NCBI RefSeq assembly: GCF_035916875.1
Contig: NZ_JAXUHN010000044.1
Span: 1 to 35,311 of the forward strand
Direction: 5' to 3'
DNA from: Methylomicrobium sp035916875
Lineage (GTDB): Bacteria; Pseudomonadota; Gammaproteobacteria; Methylococcales; Methylomonadaceae
Length of the DNA stretch: 35,311 nt
How positions within the stretch are numbered: the stretch's first letter is position 1; each line of letters opens with the position of its first letter. Below, one piece after another: positions 23,484 through 31,586 of the stretch. The position numbers and the translations under genes were made by a program. The notes beneath the pieces are model-generated. The model did no database searches, was not told the DNA's origin, and saw nothing but the letters and a program-made list of their open reading frames with translations.

Positions 23484-24611
23484 TCAGCTCAACTGCCGCG
23501 AGTTCTTGCTGTTGCGGAAGATCAACGGTTTTTCCTGCGCAGACAAGGCAGCCGTCCTGGCCGAAGCGATCGCTTCCTCGATCAAATGATGCTCCGGCGA
23601 CTTGCTGCACACCGGATCGGCCGCATACATGTCGCCGGCCAACAGATAGGCCTGGCAGCGGCAGCCGCCGTGGTCTTTTGCTTTTTCATCGCAACTGCGG
23701 CACGGTTCCTTCATCCAGTCGTCGCCGCGGAAGAAGTTGAACGCTTTCGACTCGTTCCAGATTTCTTCGACGCCGAAGTCCTTCACGTTCGGGCAGTCGA
23801 GCCCCGGCAGCTCGCGCGCCGCGTGACAAGGCAAGGCCATGCCGTCCGGCGCGATGGTCAGGAAGGTCGTACCCCAGCCGTTCATACAGGCTTTCGGACG
23901 GTCTTCGTAATAATCGGGCACCACATAGTAGATTTTCATCTTGCCCGCGACCTTTTCCTTGAACCCCTGCGCGATCGCCTCGGCCTCTTCGAACTGTTCT
24001 TTCGTCGGCATCAGCAAATCGCGGTTCACATGCGCCCAGCCGTAATATTGCGTATTCGCGAGTTCCAGATAATCCGCGCCGAGCTCATCGGCCATCGCCA
24101 GGATTTCTGGCATCTGATGAATATTCTCGCGGTGGATCACCACACAGAGCACCATCGGATAACCGTGTTTCTTGACCAAATGCGCGACTTCCCGTTTATG
24201 CCGAAACGATGCCGTGCCGGCGATATGGTCGTTCAACTCCTGCGTGCTGGCCTGAATGCTGACCTGAATATGATCGAGCCCGGCTTCCTTCAACTGGATG
24301 ATCTTGTCCTCGGTCATGCCGTAGCCCGAGGTGATCAGGTTCGAATAATAACCCAGTCCTCGAGCATGTTGGACCAGTTCGACCAGATCCTTGCGGGTCA
24401 ATGGCTCGCCGCCGGAGAAACCGAGCTGCACCGCGCCCATCTTGCGCGCCTCGCTGAGCACTCGCTTCCAGTCCTCGGTGGTCAACTCGGACGGATATTT
24501 GCTGTAATCTATGGGATTCGAGCAATACGGGCACTGTAAAGGACAGGCGTAAGTCAGTTCCGCCAGCAACCAGCGCGGCGGGGTAATCTTAATGTTGTTG
24601 AATCCAGCCAT
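23484..24611 (-). CDS. pqqE: PqqA peptide cyclase PqqE (radical SAM/SPASM)
   Basis: PqqE cross-links the Glu and Tyr of the precursor peptide PqqA, the first chemical step of PQQ synthesis. The 375-residue protein has the radical SAM cluster C23-x3-C27-x2-C30 (CPLQCPYC), the SAM-binding GGEP motif (FSGGEPLTRKD) and a C-terminal SPASM region with the cysteines of CMNGWG, LPCHAAR, CRSCDEKAKDHGGCRCQ and CSKSP. QYYGWAHVNR is typical of PqqE. It overlaps pqqD by 23 bases. The pqqA, pqqB and pqqC genes are not in the window. Confidence 0.95.
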   Translation of the reverse strand: MAGFNNIKITPPRWLLAELTYACPLQCPYCSNPIDYSKYPSELTTEDWKRVLSEARKMGAVQLGFSGGEPLTRKDLVELVQHARGLGYYSNLITSGYGMTEDKIIQLKEAGLDHIQVSIQASTQELNDHIAGTASFRHKREVAHLVKKHGYPMVLCVVIHRENIHQMPEILAMADELGADYLELANTQYYGWAHVNRDLLMPTKEQFEEAEAIAQGFKEKVAGKMKIYYVVPDYYEDRPKACMNGWGTTFLTIAPDGMALPCHAARELPGLDCPNVKDFGVEEIWNESKAFNFFRGDDWMKEPCRSCDEKAKDHGGCRCQAYLLAGDMYAADPVCSKSPEHHLIEEAIASARTAALSAQEKPLIFRNSKNSRQLS

Positions 24612-24861
24612 TTTTGAGCGCGATGTCGAGAAAAGCGGTGATGTCGTTGGTCAGACCCGAGGTCTGGAACTTCCGTTCCAATTCGCCGACGATCTGGCCG
24701 AGGTTATGCGCGCCGTCGCACAGTTTCAGGATTTCGGCCGAACTTTGATTCAATTCGACCATGCCTTCGGGATAAAGGATCACGAATTTTTGCTGGGCTT
24801 CTTCCCATTGCAGGCGGAACATAGGAGAAATTTTGATCGGTTGGTCGGGGTTGATACTCAT
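24589..24861 (-). CDS. pqqD: PQQ peptide chaperone PqqD
   Basis: PqqD binds the precursor peptide PqqA and presents it to PqqE. The 90-residue product has the family's winged-helix recognition-element fold. It carries FRLQWEEAQQKFVILYPEGMVELNQSSAEILKLCDG, with the LYPEG-x-x-x-LN-x-S-A-x-EIL pattern typical of PqqD. The frame stays open upstream to 24993, but ATG 24861 gives the usual length and MSINPDQPIKIS start. There is no good ribosome binding site. The gene ends inside pqqE. Confidence 0.92.
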   Translation of the reverse strand: MSINPDQPIKISPMFRLQWEEAQQKFVILYPEGMVELNQSSAEILKLCDGAHNLGQIVGELERKFQTSGLTNDITAFLDIALKNGWIQQH

Positions 24862-24988
24862 TGGCAGTGTGTGCGCCTGTCTATTTGGTAAGTTAGGCGG
24901 CGTTCTTTTTTTGATCCGCCGCCAGCATGCTTTCGATGCTGAGATGGTAATCCAGTTCAGGCCATCATTCGATGCCGCTGGAAAAGGA

Positions 24989-25016
24989 AGCATACTGACC
25001 GGGCCAAAAATGTCAA
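24989..25016 (-). promoter_or_regulatory. Promoter before pqqD
   Basis: On the minus strand a consensus TTGACA (25016-25011) is followed after 16 bases by TATGCT (24994-24989). This gives pqqD-pqqE-TPR its own start, with a leader of about 120 bases. GGCGGC/GCCGCC in that leader (24895-24900 and 24918-24923 region) could form a hairpin. Confidence 0.7.
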
Positions 25017-25065
25017 ATGATTCGATGGGGCGATGATTAAAAACAGTACCCGGACTCGGCCGAAA

Positions 25066-25746
25066 TTAAAACGTTCCGATGCTAACCGCATCGATCGTCC
25101 CATCGACCGCAACCGCCCCGCAGAAGCCGTCGCTCGGCTCAAGATCATACAGCGACCACTCATCGGCAAGGCCGCAAGATGGAGGCACGCCGAGCATCCG
25201 CTCGGGATGGGACGGGTCGATCACGCAGTTTTGCAGCCCCAGATTGATGCCTTGTCCGACCGCCTTCACGAAGGCTTCCTTGCGCGTCCAGAAACGGTAA
25301 AAAGACGGCAATTGCTCTGTTTCTGGCAATGCCAGCCAATACGATTTTTCTTCCGCGCCGAAGCATTTAGCCGCCAGCGCGGCCAGATTGGTTCTGGGTT
25401 TACACGACTCGATATCGATGCCGACCCTGCATCTTCGGCTCAACACCACGGCGATCCGGTCGGACGTATGCGACAGATTAAACGCGACATCCGGATAATC
25501 GGCCAGATAAGGCTTGCCGTGTTCATTTTTGCCGAATTGCAGTCGCTCCGGCGCGGCATCGACCGCATCGCCCAACATGATCCGCAGCCGCCCATGCGTC
25601 TCGATATACTGCGCTTGCTTCAGCGATTTTTTAATGCCCTGCGCGCGGTTTCGCTCGTCGCTATCGAGCAGATCCCAGAAATAAGGCAATTCGGACGGAA
25701 GCCCTGCGAGCCTGCCGAATCGGATATTCAGTGTATGCGAAGCCAT
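25066..25746 (-). CDS. 4'-phosphopantetheinyl transferase, Sfp type
   Basis: Transfers phosphopantetheine from CoA to a serine on carrier proteins. The 226-residue protein has the three Sfp-group signatures: GKPYL (77-81), VGIDIE (108-113; Mg2+ ligands Asp111 and Glu113) and FYRFWTRKEAFVKA (149-162; Glu157 and Lys161). FNLSHTSD (89-96) provides the conserved Ser-His. Sfp/EntD types of this length serve polyketide, peptide or fatty-acid carriers; no such cluster is in the window. It follows ggt after 36 bases in the same direction, and pqqD has its own promoter downstream. Confidence 0.9.
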   Translation of the reverse strand: MASHTLNIRFGRLAGLPSELPYFWDLLDSDERNRAQGIKKSLKQAQYIETHGRLRIMLGDAVDAAPERLQFGKNEHGKPYLADYPDVAFNLSHTSDRIAVVLSRRCRVGIDIESCKPRTNLAALAAKCFGAEEKSYWLALPETEQLPSFYRFWTRKEAFVKAVGQGINLGLQNCVIDPSHPERMLGVPPSCGLADEWSLYDLEPSDGFCGAVAVDGTIDAVSIGTF

Positions 25747-25782
25747 TTTCGATACGGCGCCCCCTGTTGCAGCGCGCCCACA

Positions 25783-27480
25783 CTACGGCCCAACGAGAGC
25801 GAGCCCCTCGCCGCGCGGATCACTGCCGGCGCTCAACTCGCGCGTCTTTTTGTTCCAGAGAACCGCCTGCATGTCGCCGTAGCGTTCAGGCAGGCTCATT
25901 AATCGATGTCCTTTTGCGGCAAGGCCTGCGATTTCGGCCTCGCTTAGCGCGCCCGGCTCATACTGAATCGCATCCGGCAGATATTGATGATGAAAGCGAG
26001 GCACCTTGACCCACGAAGCAGGCTCATGCCCCTCCGCATAGTCGAGCGCCGCCAGCAGCACCATCGAGGTGATCCGGCTGCCGCCCGGCGTTCCGAGCAC
26101 CGCGACGCCGCGCTCGTTTTCGAGAAAAGTCGGCGTCATGCTCGACAGCATCCGTTTGCCCGGCGCAATTGCATTCGCCGCGCCGCCGACCAAACCATAG
26201 CCGTTGCCCTCGCCCGCGCTGCTCGCGAAATCGTCCATTTCATCGTTCAGCAACACGCCGGTGCCGTCCGCAACGAAACCGGAGCCGAACGGAAAATTGA
26301 TGCTCAAGGTCGCCGCGACGCGATTGCCTTCCCGGTCGATAATCGAGAAATGGGTCGTGTTCGCGGCTTCCGGTTCTAGCTCGGTTTCCCCAGCCAGCAT
26401 TACGCTCGGCAATGCCTTGTCGAAACGGATCGAACTACGCAATCCGGCCGCATAATCGGCGTTCGTCAAGCGCTCGGCCGGAACAGCGACATAATCGGGA
26501 TCGCCGAGATACAAAGCGCGGTCGTGATAGGCGCGACGCATCGCCTCGACGATCAGGTGTTTTCGAGCCGTATCGTCCGCCGGTTTCAAATCATAGCCGG
26601 ACAACACGTTCAACGCCTCGATCAGCACAATGCCGCCTGACGAGGACGGCGCGGAACTAGTGATCTTGATGCCGCGATAATCGCCTTTGAGCGGACGGCG
26701 TTCGACGGCACGGTAGGATTCCAGGTCCTCGCCGGTCCAAATGCCGCCGGCTTCTCTGACACTTTTAACAAACTTTGCCGCCACATCGCCGCGATAAAAA
26801 CCATCTCGGCCCGATTTGGCGATTTGTTTGAGCGTGTTGGCCAAATCCGGCTGGCGCAAAATCGAAAAAAGCTCCGGCGGTTTGCCTTTCGGCAGAAAGA
26901 TGCGGGATGATGACGCAAAGCGTCTGACGGCCTGCTGCCGCGTCTTGAGTAACTTCAGGAATTTATGGCCGACCGCGAAACCGTTTTCGGCGTAGCGAAT
27001 CGCCGGCGCGAGCGATTCCGCCAACGGCAGGCGTCCGTAACGTTCGGACAGATGCACCAGTGCGGCCGGCATGCCGGGTATCGCGGCGGCCAGCGCGCCG
27101 TCGACCGATAACTTCGGAATCGCCTTGTCTCGACCGTCCAGAAACATGTTCCTGCGCGCAGCGAACGGCGCTTTCTCCCGGCCGTCGATCATCGTTTCGA
27201 AACCGTCGTCGGCCCGGTGCAGCAGCCAATATCCGCCGCCGCCCAAACCGGAACCGGAGGGCTCGACCACCGCCAACGCCGCGCTGACCGCCACGGCCGC
27301 ATCGAACACATTACCGCCTTTTTTGAGGATTTCGAAGCCCGCGCGCGTCGCCAACGGATGTGCGCTGGCGATCGCGGCCTGGTGCAAATTTTGTTCGGCC
27401 GGCGCGTTCGCCGGCAGCACGAACAGCAACGCGGCGCACAGGCATATCAGCCGTTTCACCTCAGGCATCCGGCTCGTCAT
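25783..27480 (-). CDS. ggt: Gamma-glutamyltransferase
   Basis: Cleaves the gamma-glutamyl bond of glutathione and related compounds in the periplasm. The 565-residue precursor has a signal peptide (about 1-28) and the N-terminal block GSGLGGGGYWLLH (76-88). The autoprocessing site is at N374-T375 in NTTHFSI, where Thr375 becomes the N-terminal nucleophile of the small subunit. Oxyanion and substrate loops follow: MLSSMTPTF and GTPGGSRI. The length is normal. The ATG at 27480 overlaps the preceding small gene by 20 bases; an ATG at 27468 is an alternative. Confidence 0.93.
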   Translation of the reverse strand: MTSRMPEVKRLICLCAALLFVLPANAPAEQNLHQAAIASAHPLATRAGFEILKKGGNVFDAAVAVSAALAVVEPSGSGLGGGGYWLLHRADDGFETMIDGREKAPFAARRNMFLDGRDKAIPKLSVDGALAAAIPGMPAALVHLSERYGRLPLAESLAPAIRYAENGFAVGHKFLKLLKTRQQAVRRFASSSRIFLPKGKPPELFSILRQPDLANTLKQIAKSGRDGFYRGDVAAKFVKSVREAGGIWTGEDLESYRAVERRPLKGDYRGIKITSSAPSSSGGIVLIEALNVLSGYDLKPADDTARKHLIVEAMRRAYHDRALYLGDPDYVAVPAERLTNADYAAGLRSSIRFDKALPSVMLAGETELEPEAANTTHFSIIDREGNRVAATLSINFPFGSGFVADGTGVLLNDEMDDFASSAGEGNGYGLVGGAANAIAPGKRMLSSMTPTFLENERGVAVLGTPGGSRITSMVLLAALDYAEGHEPASWVKVPRFHHQYLPDAIQYEPGALSEAEIAGLAAKGHRLMSLPERYGDMQAVLWNKKTRELSAGSDPRGEGLALVGP

Positions 27481-27622
27481 AAAGATTCAACACCATCCGT
27501 TTGAACCAGGCCGGCCGAAACAGTACGATATAGATACCAACCACACTAGTCACCGGCATCGGACCGATGCCGATAACGGTCAGCAGAACCAATACGATCA
27601 ACAGCTTTATTCTGAGGCTCAT
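27461..27622 (-). CDS. Small membrane protein
   Basis: A 53-residue product starting MSLRIKLLIVLVLLTVIG has one or two helices (about 5-22 and 26-42) and a short cytoplasmic tail (RPAWFKRMVLNLYDEPDA). The arrangement GIGPMPVTS-x-x-G-x-Y-x-VLFRP-x-WFKR looks like a conserved small gammaproteobacterial protein. It fits between the DUF2782 gene (31 bases away) and ggt (20-base overlap), all on one strand. Role unknown. The frame extends to 27709 but would then overlap the DUF2782 gene. Confidence 0.55.
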   Translation of the reverse strand: MSLRIKLLIVLVLLTVIGIGPMPVTSVVGIYIVLFRPAWFKRMVLNLYDEPDA

Positions 27623-27653
27623 CGCTTGCCGCCAAGCATGGCATCTGGCGGGA

Positions 27654-27995
27654 CTAATCCCACTCCAAGATCTTCCACATGTTGATTTGGCTGCCCCGAT
27701 CGCCGTCATTGCCCTGCACGTCCATCTTGCCGTCGCCGTCCGAGTCGATGAAGTAATACGGCGGACCGATGTCCGGAGTTACCTTGATCATATAAAGCCG
27801 GCCGCCTTGCCGGTATTCCTGGATCGTATTCTTGCCCTTACGGATGATCGTAATGTCGGGCTCCATTGTTTCGCCGCTCTGCACCGGCATCGGCGGCTCG
27901 GGCGCCTCCTCGGGCGCTTCTTCCAACCGGGGAGGCTTTTCATCCACCGCATGGGCCGGCAATGCAAAACACAATAAGAGTAAAAATCGGCGCAT
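27654..27995 (-). CDS. DUF2782 family exported protein
   Basis: The 113-residue protein has a signal peptide (1-17, ending AHA) and a Pro/Glu-rich linker (about 19-42). The DUF2782 domain (about 45-113) follows: PDITIIRKGKNTIQEYRQGGRLYMIKVTPDIGPPYYFIDSDGDG. The DSDGDGKMD segment could bind calcium but the family role is unknown. The ATG at 27995 is used; a TTG at 28016 would add seven residues. DUF2782 genes often lie near polA or DNA repair genes in gammaproteobacteria, which is not the case here. Confidence 0.82.
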   Translation of the reverse strand: MRRFLLLLCFALPAHAVDEKPPRLEEAPEEAPEPPMPVQSGETMEPDITIIRKGKNTIQEYRQGGRLYMIKVTPDIGPPYYFIDSDGDGKMDVQGNDGDRGSQINMWKILEWD

Positions 27996-28070
27996 GGCGG
28001 CTGCTTCCAAAATCAATAGGTGGCTTATCTTAATCGTTCAGACAAATGCGCTGCAAATAAATTGCCCGCA

Positions 28071-28646
28071 TCACCACATCAAATCATCGGGAATCTGGTA
28101 TTGCGCATACGGATCATCCTTGTCTTGAACGGTTTGGGCAGCGTCCTCGTTCCACACAATCACACTGGACGGATCGCGCTCGCGGATTTTTGCGGCAATA
28201 TCGACCGGCACCACTTCGTAGCGCTTGCGCAGCCTGACGATCGCCAATCGGCCGGCGCTGATCTGATCACGCATCGCTTTCGGCACGAACAGCTTTTTGA
28301 CCTTGTTCTGATCGGTAAAATGATACGCCTGGCTGTCGTCAAATTCCTCGATCGCGCTCTCGTCTATCGCGATACGGTGGCTTTCGATCAATTGCCGGAC
28401 TTGCGCGGCGACCTGTTTCCGTTCTTCCTGTTCCTGTTTGAGCCGATTCAGCTCCTTGTCGCGCTCGACTTTTTCGGCTAGCGCCTGCTGCATCATGCGC
28501 TTGGCCTCGTCAACGACCTGAGCATTGTTATGGCGCTGCTGCTGAACCTGTTTATGTTTGTCGGATTTTGCGGTCCTGGCCTGCGCGGTCGTCACGAGGC
28601 CGGACTTCAACAATTGCTCCTGCAGCGATAATTTTTTTTGACTCAT
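28071..28646 (-). CDS. DUF2058 family (YaiL-like) nucleoprotein
   Basis: The 191-residue cytoplasmic protein begins with the family's MSQKKLSLQEQLLKSGLV block. A long charged, Gln-rich coiled coil (about 35-95) follows. The C-terminal half carries IAIDESAIEEFDDSQAYHFTDQNKVKKLFV and LAIVRLRKRYEVVPVDIA, both conserved in YaiL. The function of the family is not settled. The start is ATG 28646, where the conserved text begins. It is the first gene of the minus block running to ppt, 75 bases upstream of the DUF2782 gene. Confidence 0.85.
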   Translation of the reverse strand: MSQKKLSLQEQLLKSGLVTTAQARTAKSDKHKQVQQQRHNNAQVVDEAKRMMQQALAEKVERDKELNRLKQEQEERKQVAAQVRQLIESHRIAIDESAIEEFDDSQAYHFTDQNKVKKLFVPKAMRDQISAGRLAIVRLRKRYEVVPVDIAAKIRERDPSSVIVWNEDAAQTVQDKDDPYAQYQIPDDLMW

Positions 28647-28794
28647 ACCTACAATCCAAATGACATCGTCGAGGCGCAATTATAAAGGTTCCTGATCCGC
28701 GTCAATAAGCGATATTTTCCGACTCTGCCTCCGTGTTTTGCGATGCGCCCTCGCGCGGGTACAATGGGCTCAATCAAGGCACTGGAGACCTACC

Positions 28795-29190
28795 ATGAGT
28801 GAGCATAAAGATAACGACGAGCAATGGCGCGACAAACTGACGCCGGATCAATTCGCGATCTGCCGACTGAAAGCCACCGAACCGCCGTTTACCGGCAAGT
28901 ACGCGGACTGCAAGACGCCGGGCATCTATCGCTGCGTCTGCTGCGGCAATCCGCTGTTCGATTCCGACACCAAATATGACTCGGGCTCGGGCTGGCCGAG
29001 CTTTTGGGACGTTTTATCCGCAGAAAGCATCGTCGAACATGCCGACAACAGCCACGGCATGCGCCGGGTCGAAGTGACCTGCAAATCGTGCGGCGCGCAT
29101 CTGGGCCATGTGTTTCCGGACGGACCGAAACCAACCGGACTGCGTTACTGTATCAATTCCGCTTCTCTGGATTTACAAGAAAAATCATGA
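28795..29190 (+). CDS. msrB: Peptide-methionine (R)-S-oxide reductase MsrB
   Basis: Repairs the R-form of methionine sulfoxide in proteins. The 131-residue protein is zinc-type MsrB with Cys47/Cys50 and Cys96/Cys99 (CKSC), SGSGWPSFW (63-71), HLGHVFPDGP (102-111) and the catalytic Cys119 in RYCINS. The second partner cysteine of thioredoxin-recycled forms aligns with C-R-Y upstream text only weakly, so recycling is unclear. ATG 28795 has GGAG eight bases upstream. It has no signal peptide. It overlaps apeB by four bases (ATGA). Confidence 0.94.
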   Translation: MSEHKDNDEQWRDKLTPDQFAICRLKATEPPFTGKYADCKTPGIYRCVCCGNPLFDSDTKYDSGSGWPSFWDVLSAESIVEHADNSHGMRRVEVTCKSCGAHLGHVFPDGPKPTGLRYCINSASLDLQEKS

Positions 29191-30491
29191 CCGCCAGACA
29201 ACACGCGCAGCATTTACTGGACTTCATCGACAAGAGTCCGAGCCCCTGGCATGCCGTCGCCTCGATCGAAACAGCGAGCAAGGCATTTCAGTTTGTCAGA
29301 CTCGACGAAACCGCCAAATGGCATTTGCAACCGGGCGGGCGCTATTATGTAATCCGCGATGATTCCTCGATCGTACTGTTCGTGTTGGGACACAAAATGC
29401 CCTCCGAATCGGGGTTCAAGATTGTCGGCGCGCATACTGACTCGCCGGGATTACGGATCCGCCCGCATACCGCGACCGCCAGCGATGGGCTTGCCCGGCT
29501 CGGCGTCGAGATCTACGGCGGACCGATACTCGCCACGTTTACCGACCGCGACCTGAGCCTGGCCGGACGGATCAGTTATGTCGATGATAGGGAGCGCCTC
29601 GCGCACAAACTGGTGCGCTTCGAGCGGCCGCTATTGCGTCTGCCGAATCTCGCGATTCATATGAATCGGGGCGTCAACGAAGACGGCCTGAAACTGCACA
29701 AACAGAACGAACTGCCGCTGCTGCTCGCGCAATTGACCGGCGAACAGCTGCCGCAACCTTATTTTCTGACACTATTGGAGCAAGGGGCAGGCATCGGCGT
29801 TTCGCAAGTGCTGTCCTGGGACTTGGCGGTTTACGACACCCAGAAAGGCGCGTTCTGGGGCGCGAATCAGGAATTTTACGCCAACAGCCAGATCGATAAT
29901 CTGGCCTCCTGTCATGCCGGGCTGCAAGCCCTGCTCGACGATACTGTTCTCAGCCATGCCGAAAGTACGCTGGCCTGTGCGTTCTTCGACCACGAAGAGG
30001 TCGGCAGCGAAAGCCACATCGGCGCGGCCGGCAGTTTTTTAACCGATGTATTGGAACGAATCAGCATTGCGACGTCTTCGGACCGCGAGGACACTCAGCG
30101 CGCGCTAGCCCAGAGCTTTTTGATCAGCGCAGACATGGCGCATGCCTATCAACCCAACTTCCCTTCCGCCTATGATGCGGATCACAAAGTCTTCGTGAAC
30201 AAAGGCCCGGTGATCAAAGCCAATGCGAGCCGCCGCTACAGTTCCGAAAGCATTTCGATCGCGCGCTTCATCCGATGGTGCGAAGACGCCGGCGTTCCCT
30301 ATCAACGCTACTCGCACCGCTCTGACCTGCCCTGCGGCAGCACGATCGGGCCGATCGCCTCGGCGAAGCTCGGTATCCGCAGTGTCGATATCGGCTGCCC
30401 GATGTGGGCGATGCACAGCATCCGCGAAAGCGCCGGCGTGCTGGATCATGATTATATGATACGGGTGCTGAAGCGGTTTTTTATGGCCTAA
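29187..30491 (+). CDS. apeB: M18 family aminopeptidase (ApeB type)
   Basis: The 434-residue protein is a dinuclear zinc aminopeptidase of family M18. HTD in VGAHTDSPGLRIRP (about 82-95) gives the first metal ligand, NSQIDN (about 234-239) supplies the bridging Asp, and FDHEEVGSES (about 270-279) holds the catalytic Glu pair. Late ligands lie in SADMAHAY and MHSIRES. The length is standard for bacterial M18 enzymes. The start codon ATG overlaps the msrB stop as ATGA, so the two are translated together. The frame is open far upstream, but no earlier start fits the family. Confidence 0.93.
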   Translation: MTARQHAQHLLDFIDKSPSPWHAVASIETASKAFQFVRLDETAKWHLQPGGRYYVIRDDSSIVLFVLGHKMPSESGFKIVGAHTDSPGLRIRPHTATASDGLARLGVEIYGGPILATFTDRDLSLAGRISYVDDRERLAHKLVRFERPLLRLPNLAIHMNRGVNEDGLKLHKQNELPLLLAQLTGEQLPQPYFLTLLEQGAGIGVSQVLSWDLAVYDTQKGAFWGANQEFYANSQIDNLASCHAGLQALLDDTVLSHAESTLACAFFDHEEVGSESHIGAAGSFLTDVLERISIATSSDREDTQRALAQSFLISADMAHAYQPNFPSAYDADHKVFVNKGPVIKANASRRYSSESISIARFIRWCEDAGVPYQRYSHRSDLPCGSTIGPIASAKLGIRSVDIGCPMWAMHSIRESAGVLDHDYMIRVLKRFFMA

Positions 30492-30577
30492 TGCCGCAGA
30501 TCGCGAACCTTGCAGTCCACGCGGGACGGGTCATTCACCTCATCCCTCGCGGAAGAATCCTATACCGAGCCTGAATC

Positions 30578-31507
30578 TTGAACAACCAACCCTTCATTTT
30601 CGACCAAATTCATATCGAAGTTGCGCGCAACGCATCCGATGACTTCAATTTGTTTCATGATAAGCATAAATGGCTGCAAATTACTCATAACCCATTCAAA
30701 GGCCCGATCGTGCTGGGTTTTCAGCTCAATACATTGATCGAGTACCAAATGCGCCTGTACCGGGAAATACACCACGAAGACAAAGTCATTGCCGAAAACC
30801 GACTACGTTTCAGCAATTACCAGATCACCTTCATCAACGCCGTCCGCCCGCGCACGCCTGTTTATCTGGAAATCAAAAAGACGCTGATCAATACCATTCC
30901 CAACCTGACGCTGACCAATCGCATCGCGCTGAAATCCGAGGGCAAAACCATGTTGCTGGGATTTAAAAAGGAAACGCCGTCGCCGCTCTTTTTGGCCGAC
31001 ACTAAACTGGATAACCTGCCCAACCTGGGCGAAATTCCGGACCGCACGATCGTTCCCGACACCGATTATTTTTTGAAGCGCAAATACATGAATAACGGTT
31101 CGGTGAAAAACTTTCTGTCCGGGTCGCTGGCGGAGCAATCCGATTATTTTGACGAGTTGGCACACATTGCGCATTATCCTGAGATATTTCCCTGTAGCCT
31201 GGCCTCCGGCGCCCTGCTCGAAAAAGCGCAGTTGGAAAATCATGACTTCAAACTGAACCCGATGGTTTATACCTCGCATGAAATATCGATCGACCGGGTT
31301 TATTTAGGCTATCTGCGGAATAACGACAGCTTGCATATTCTGGTCAAACAAATCCCGGAATCCGCCGAAAACACGCTGAACCATACCAACATAAGACTAA
31401 GAACGTATCATTGCTACGGCCTGTTGGAGAATAACGAAGTTTTGTTCCGAATGACGATGAATCTTGTGCCTTTGAAGGAAATTATTAAAAATCTTGGGCA
31501 GAAATGA
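30578..31507 (+). CDS. Probable double hot-dog (MaoC-like) protein
   Basis: The 309-residue soluble protein seems to have two hot-dog halves. The first (about 10-140) has ASDDFNLFHDKHKW and NPFKGPIVLGFQL, which resemble the hydratase/dehydratase motif D-x-N-x-x-H of MaoC proteins: Asp22, Asn24 and His27. The second (about 190-305) has LASGALLEKAQL and MVYTSHEISID without the motif. A fatty acyl-CoA/ACP hydratase or thioester-binding role is plausible. TTG 30578 is the only start near the beginning of the conserved text, because a stop codon lies two codons upstream and the next Met is residue 58. It stands alone. Confidence 0.55.
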   Translation: MNNQPFIFDQIHIEVARNASDDFNLFHDKHKWLQITHNPFKGPIVLGFQLNTLIEYQMRLYREIHHEDKVIAENRLRFSNYQITFINAVRPRTPVYLEIKKTLINTIPNLTLTNRIALKSEGKTMLLGFKKETPSPLFLADTKLDNLPNLGEIPDRTIVPDTDYFLKRKYMNNGSVKNFLSGSLAEQSDYFDELAHIAHYPEIFPCSLASGALLEKAQLENHDFKLNPMVYTSHEISIDRVYLGYLRNNDSLHILVKQIPESAENTLNHTNIRLRTYHCYGLLENNEVLFRMTMNLVPLKEIIKNLGQK

Positions 31508-31524
31508 TGCGTAGCTTCAATCGG

Positions 31525-31550
31525 GTGGGGACGTGCCGTTCCGTACCCAC
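31525..31550. terminator. Hairpin between convergent genes
   Basis: GTGGGGACG (31525-31533) and CGTACCCAC (31542-31550) pair at eight of nine positions with an 8-base loop. It lies between the stops of the hot-dog gene and the Pit gene. There is no T-run, so it may be a repeat or a weak bidirectional terminator. Confidence 0.45.
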
Positions 31551-31586
31551 GCCAAATTCGCAATTGATATACGAATATATCCTCCG

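Noticed and set aside
22700..24539. Long plus-strand frames antisense to the TPR gene and pqqE
   Set aside because: Both overlap genes with clear domain motifs; the antisense text is Arg/Gln/Leu-rich with no motif.
24862..24993. pqqA or a pqqC tail upstream of pqqD
   Set aside because: A short frame ending DYHLSIESMLAADQKKNAA is open but has no start and lacks the E-x-x-x-Y pattern of PqqA; it does not match PqqC.
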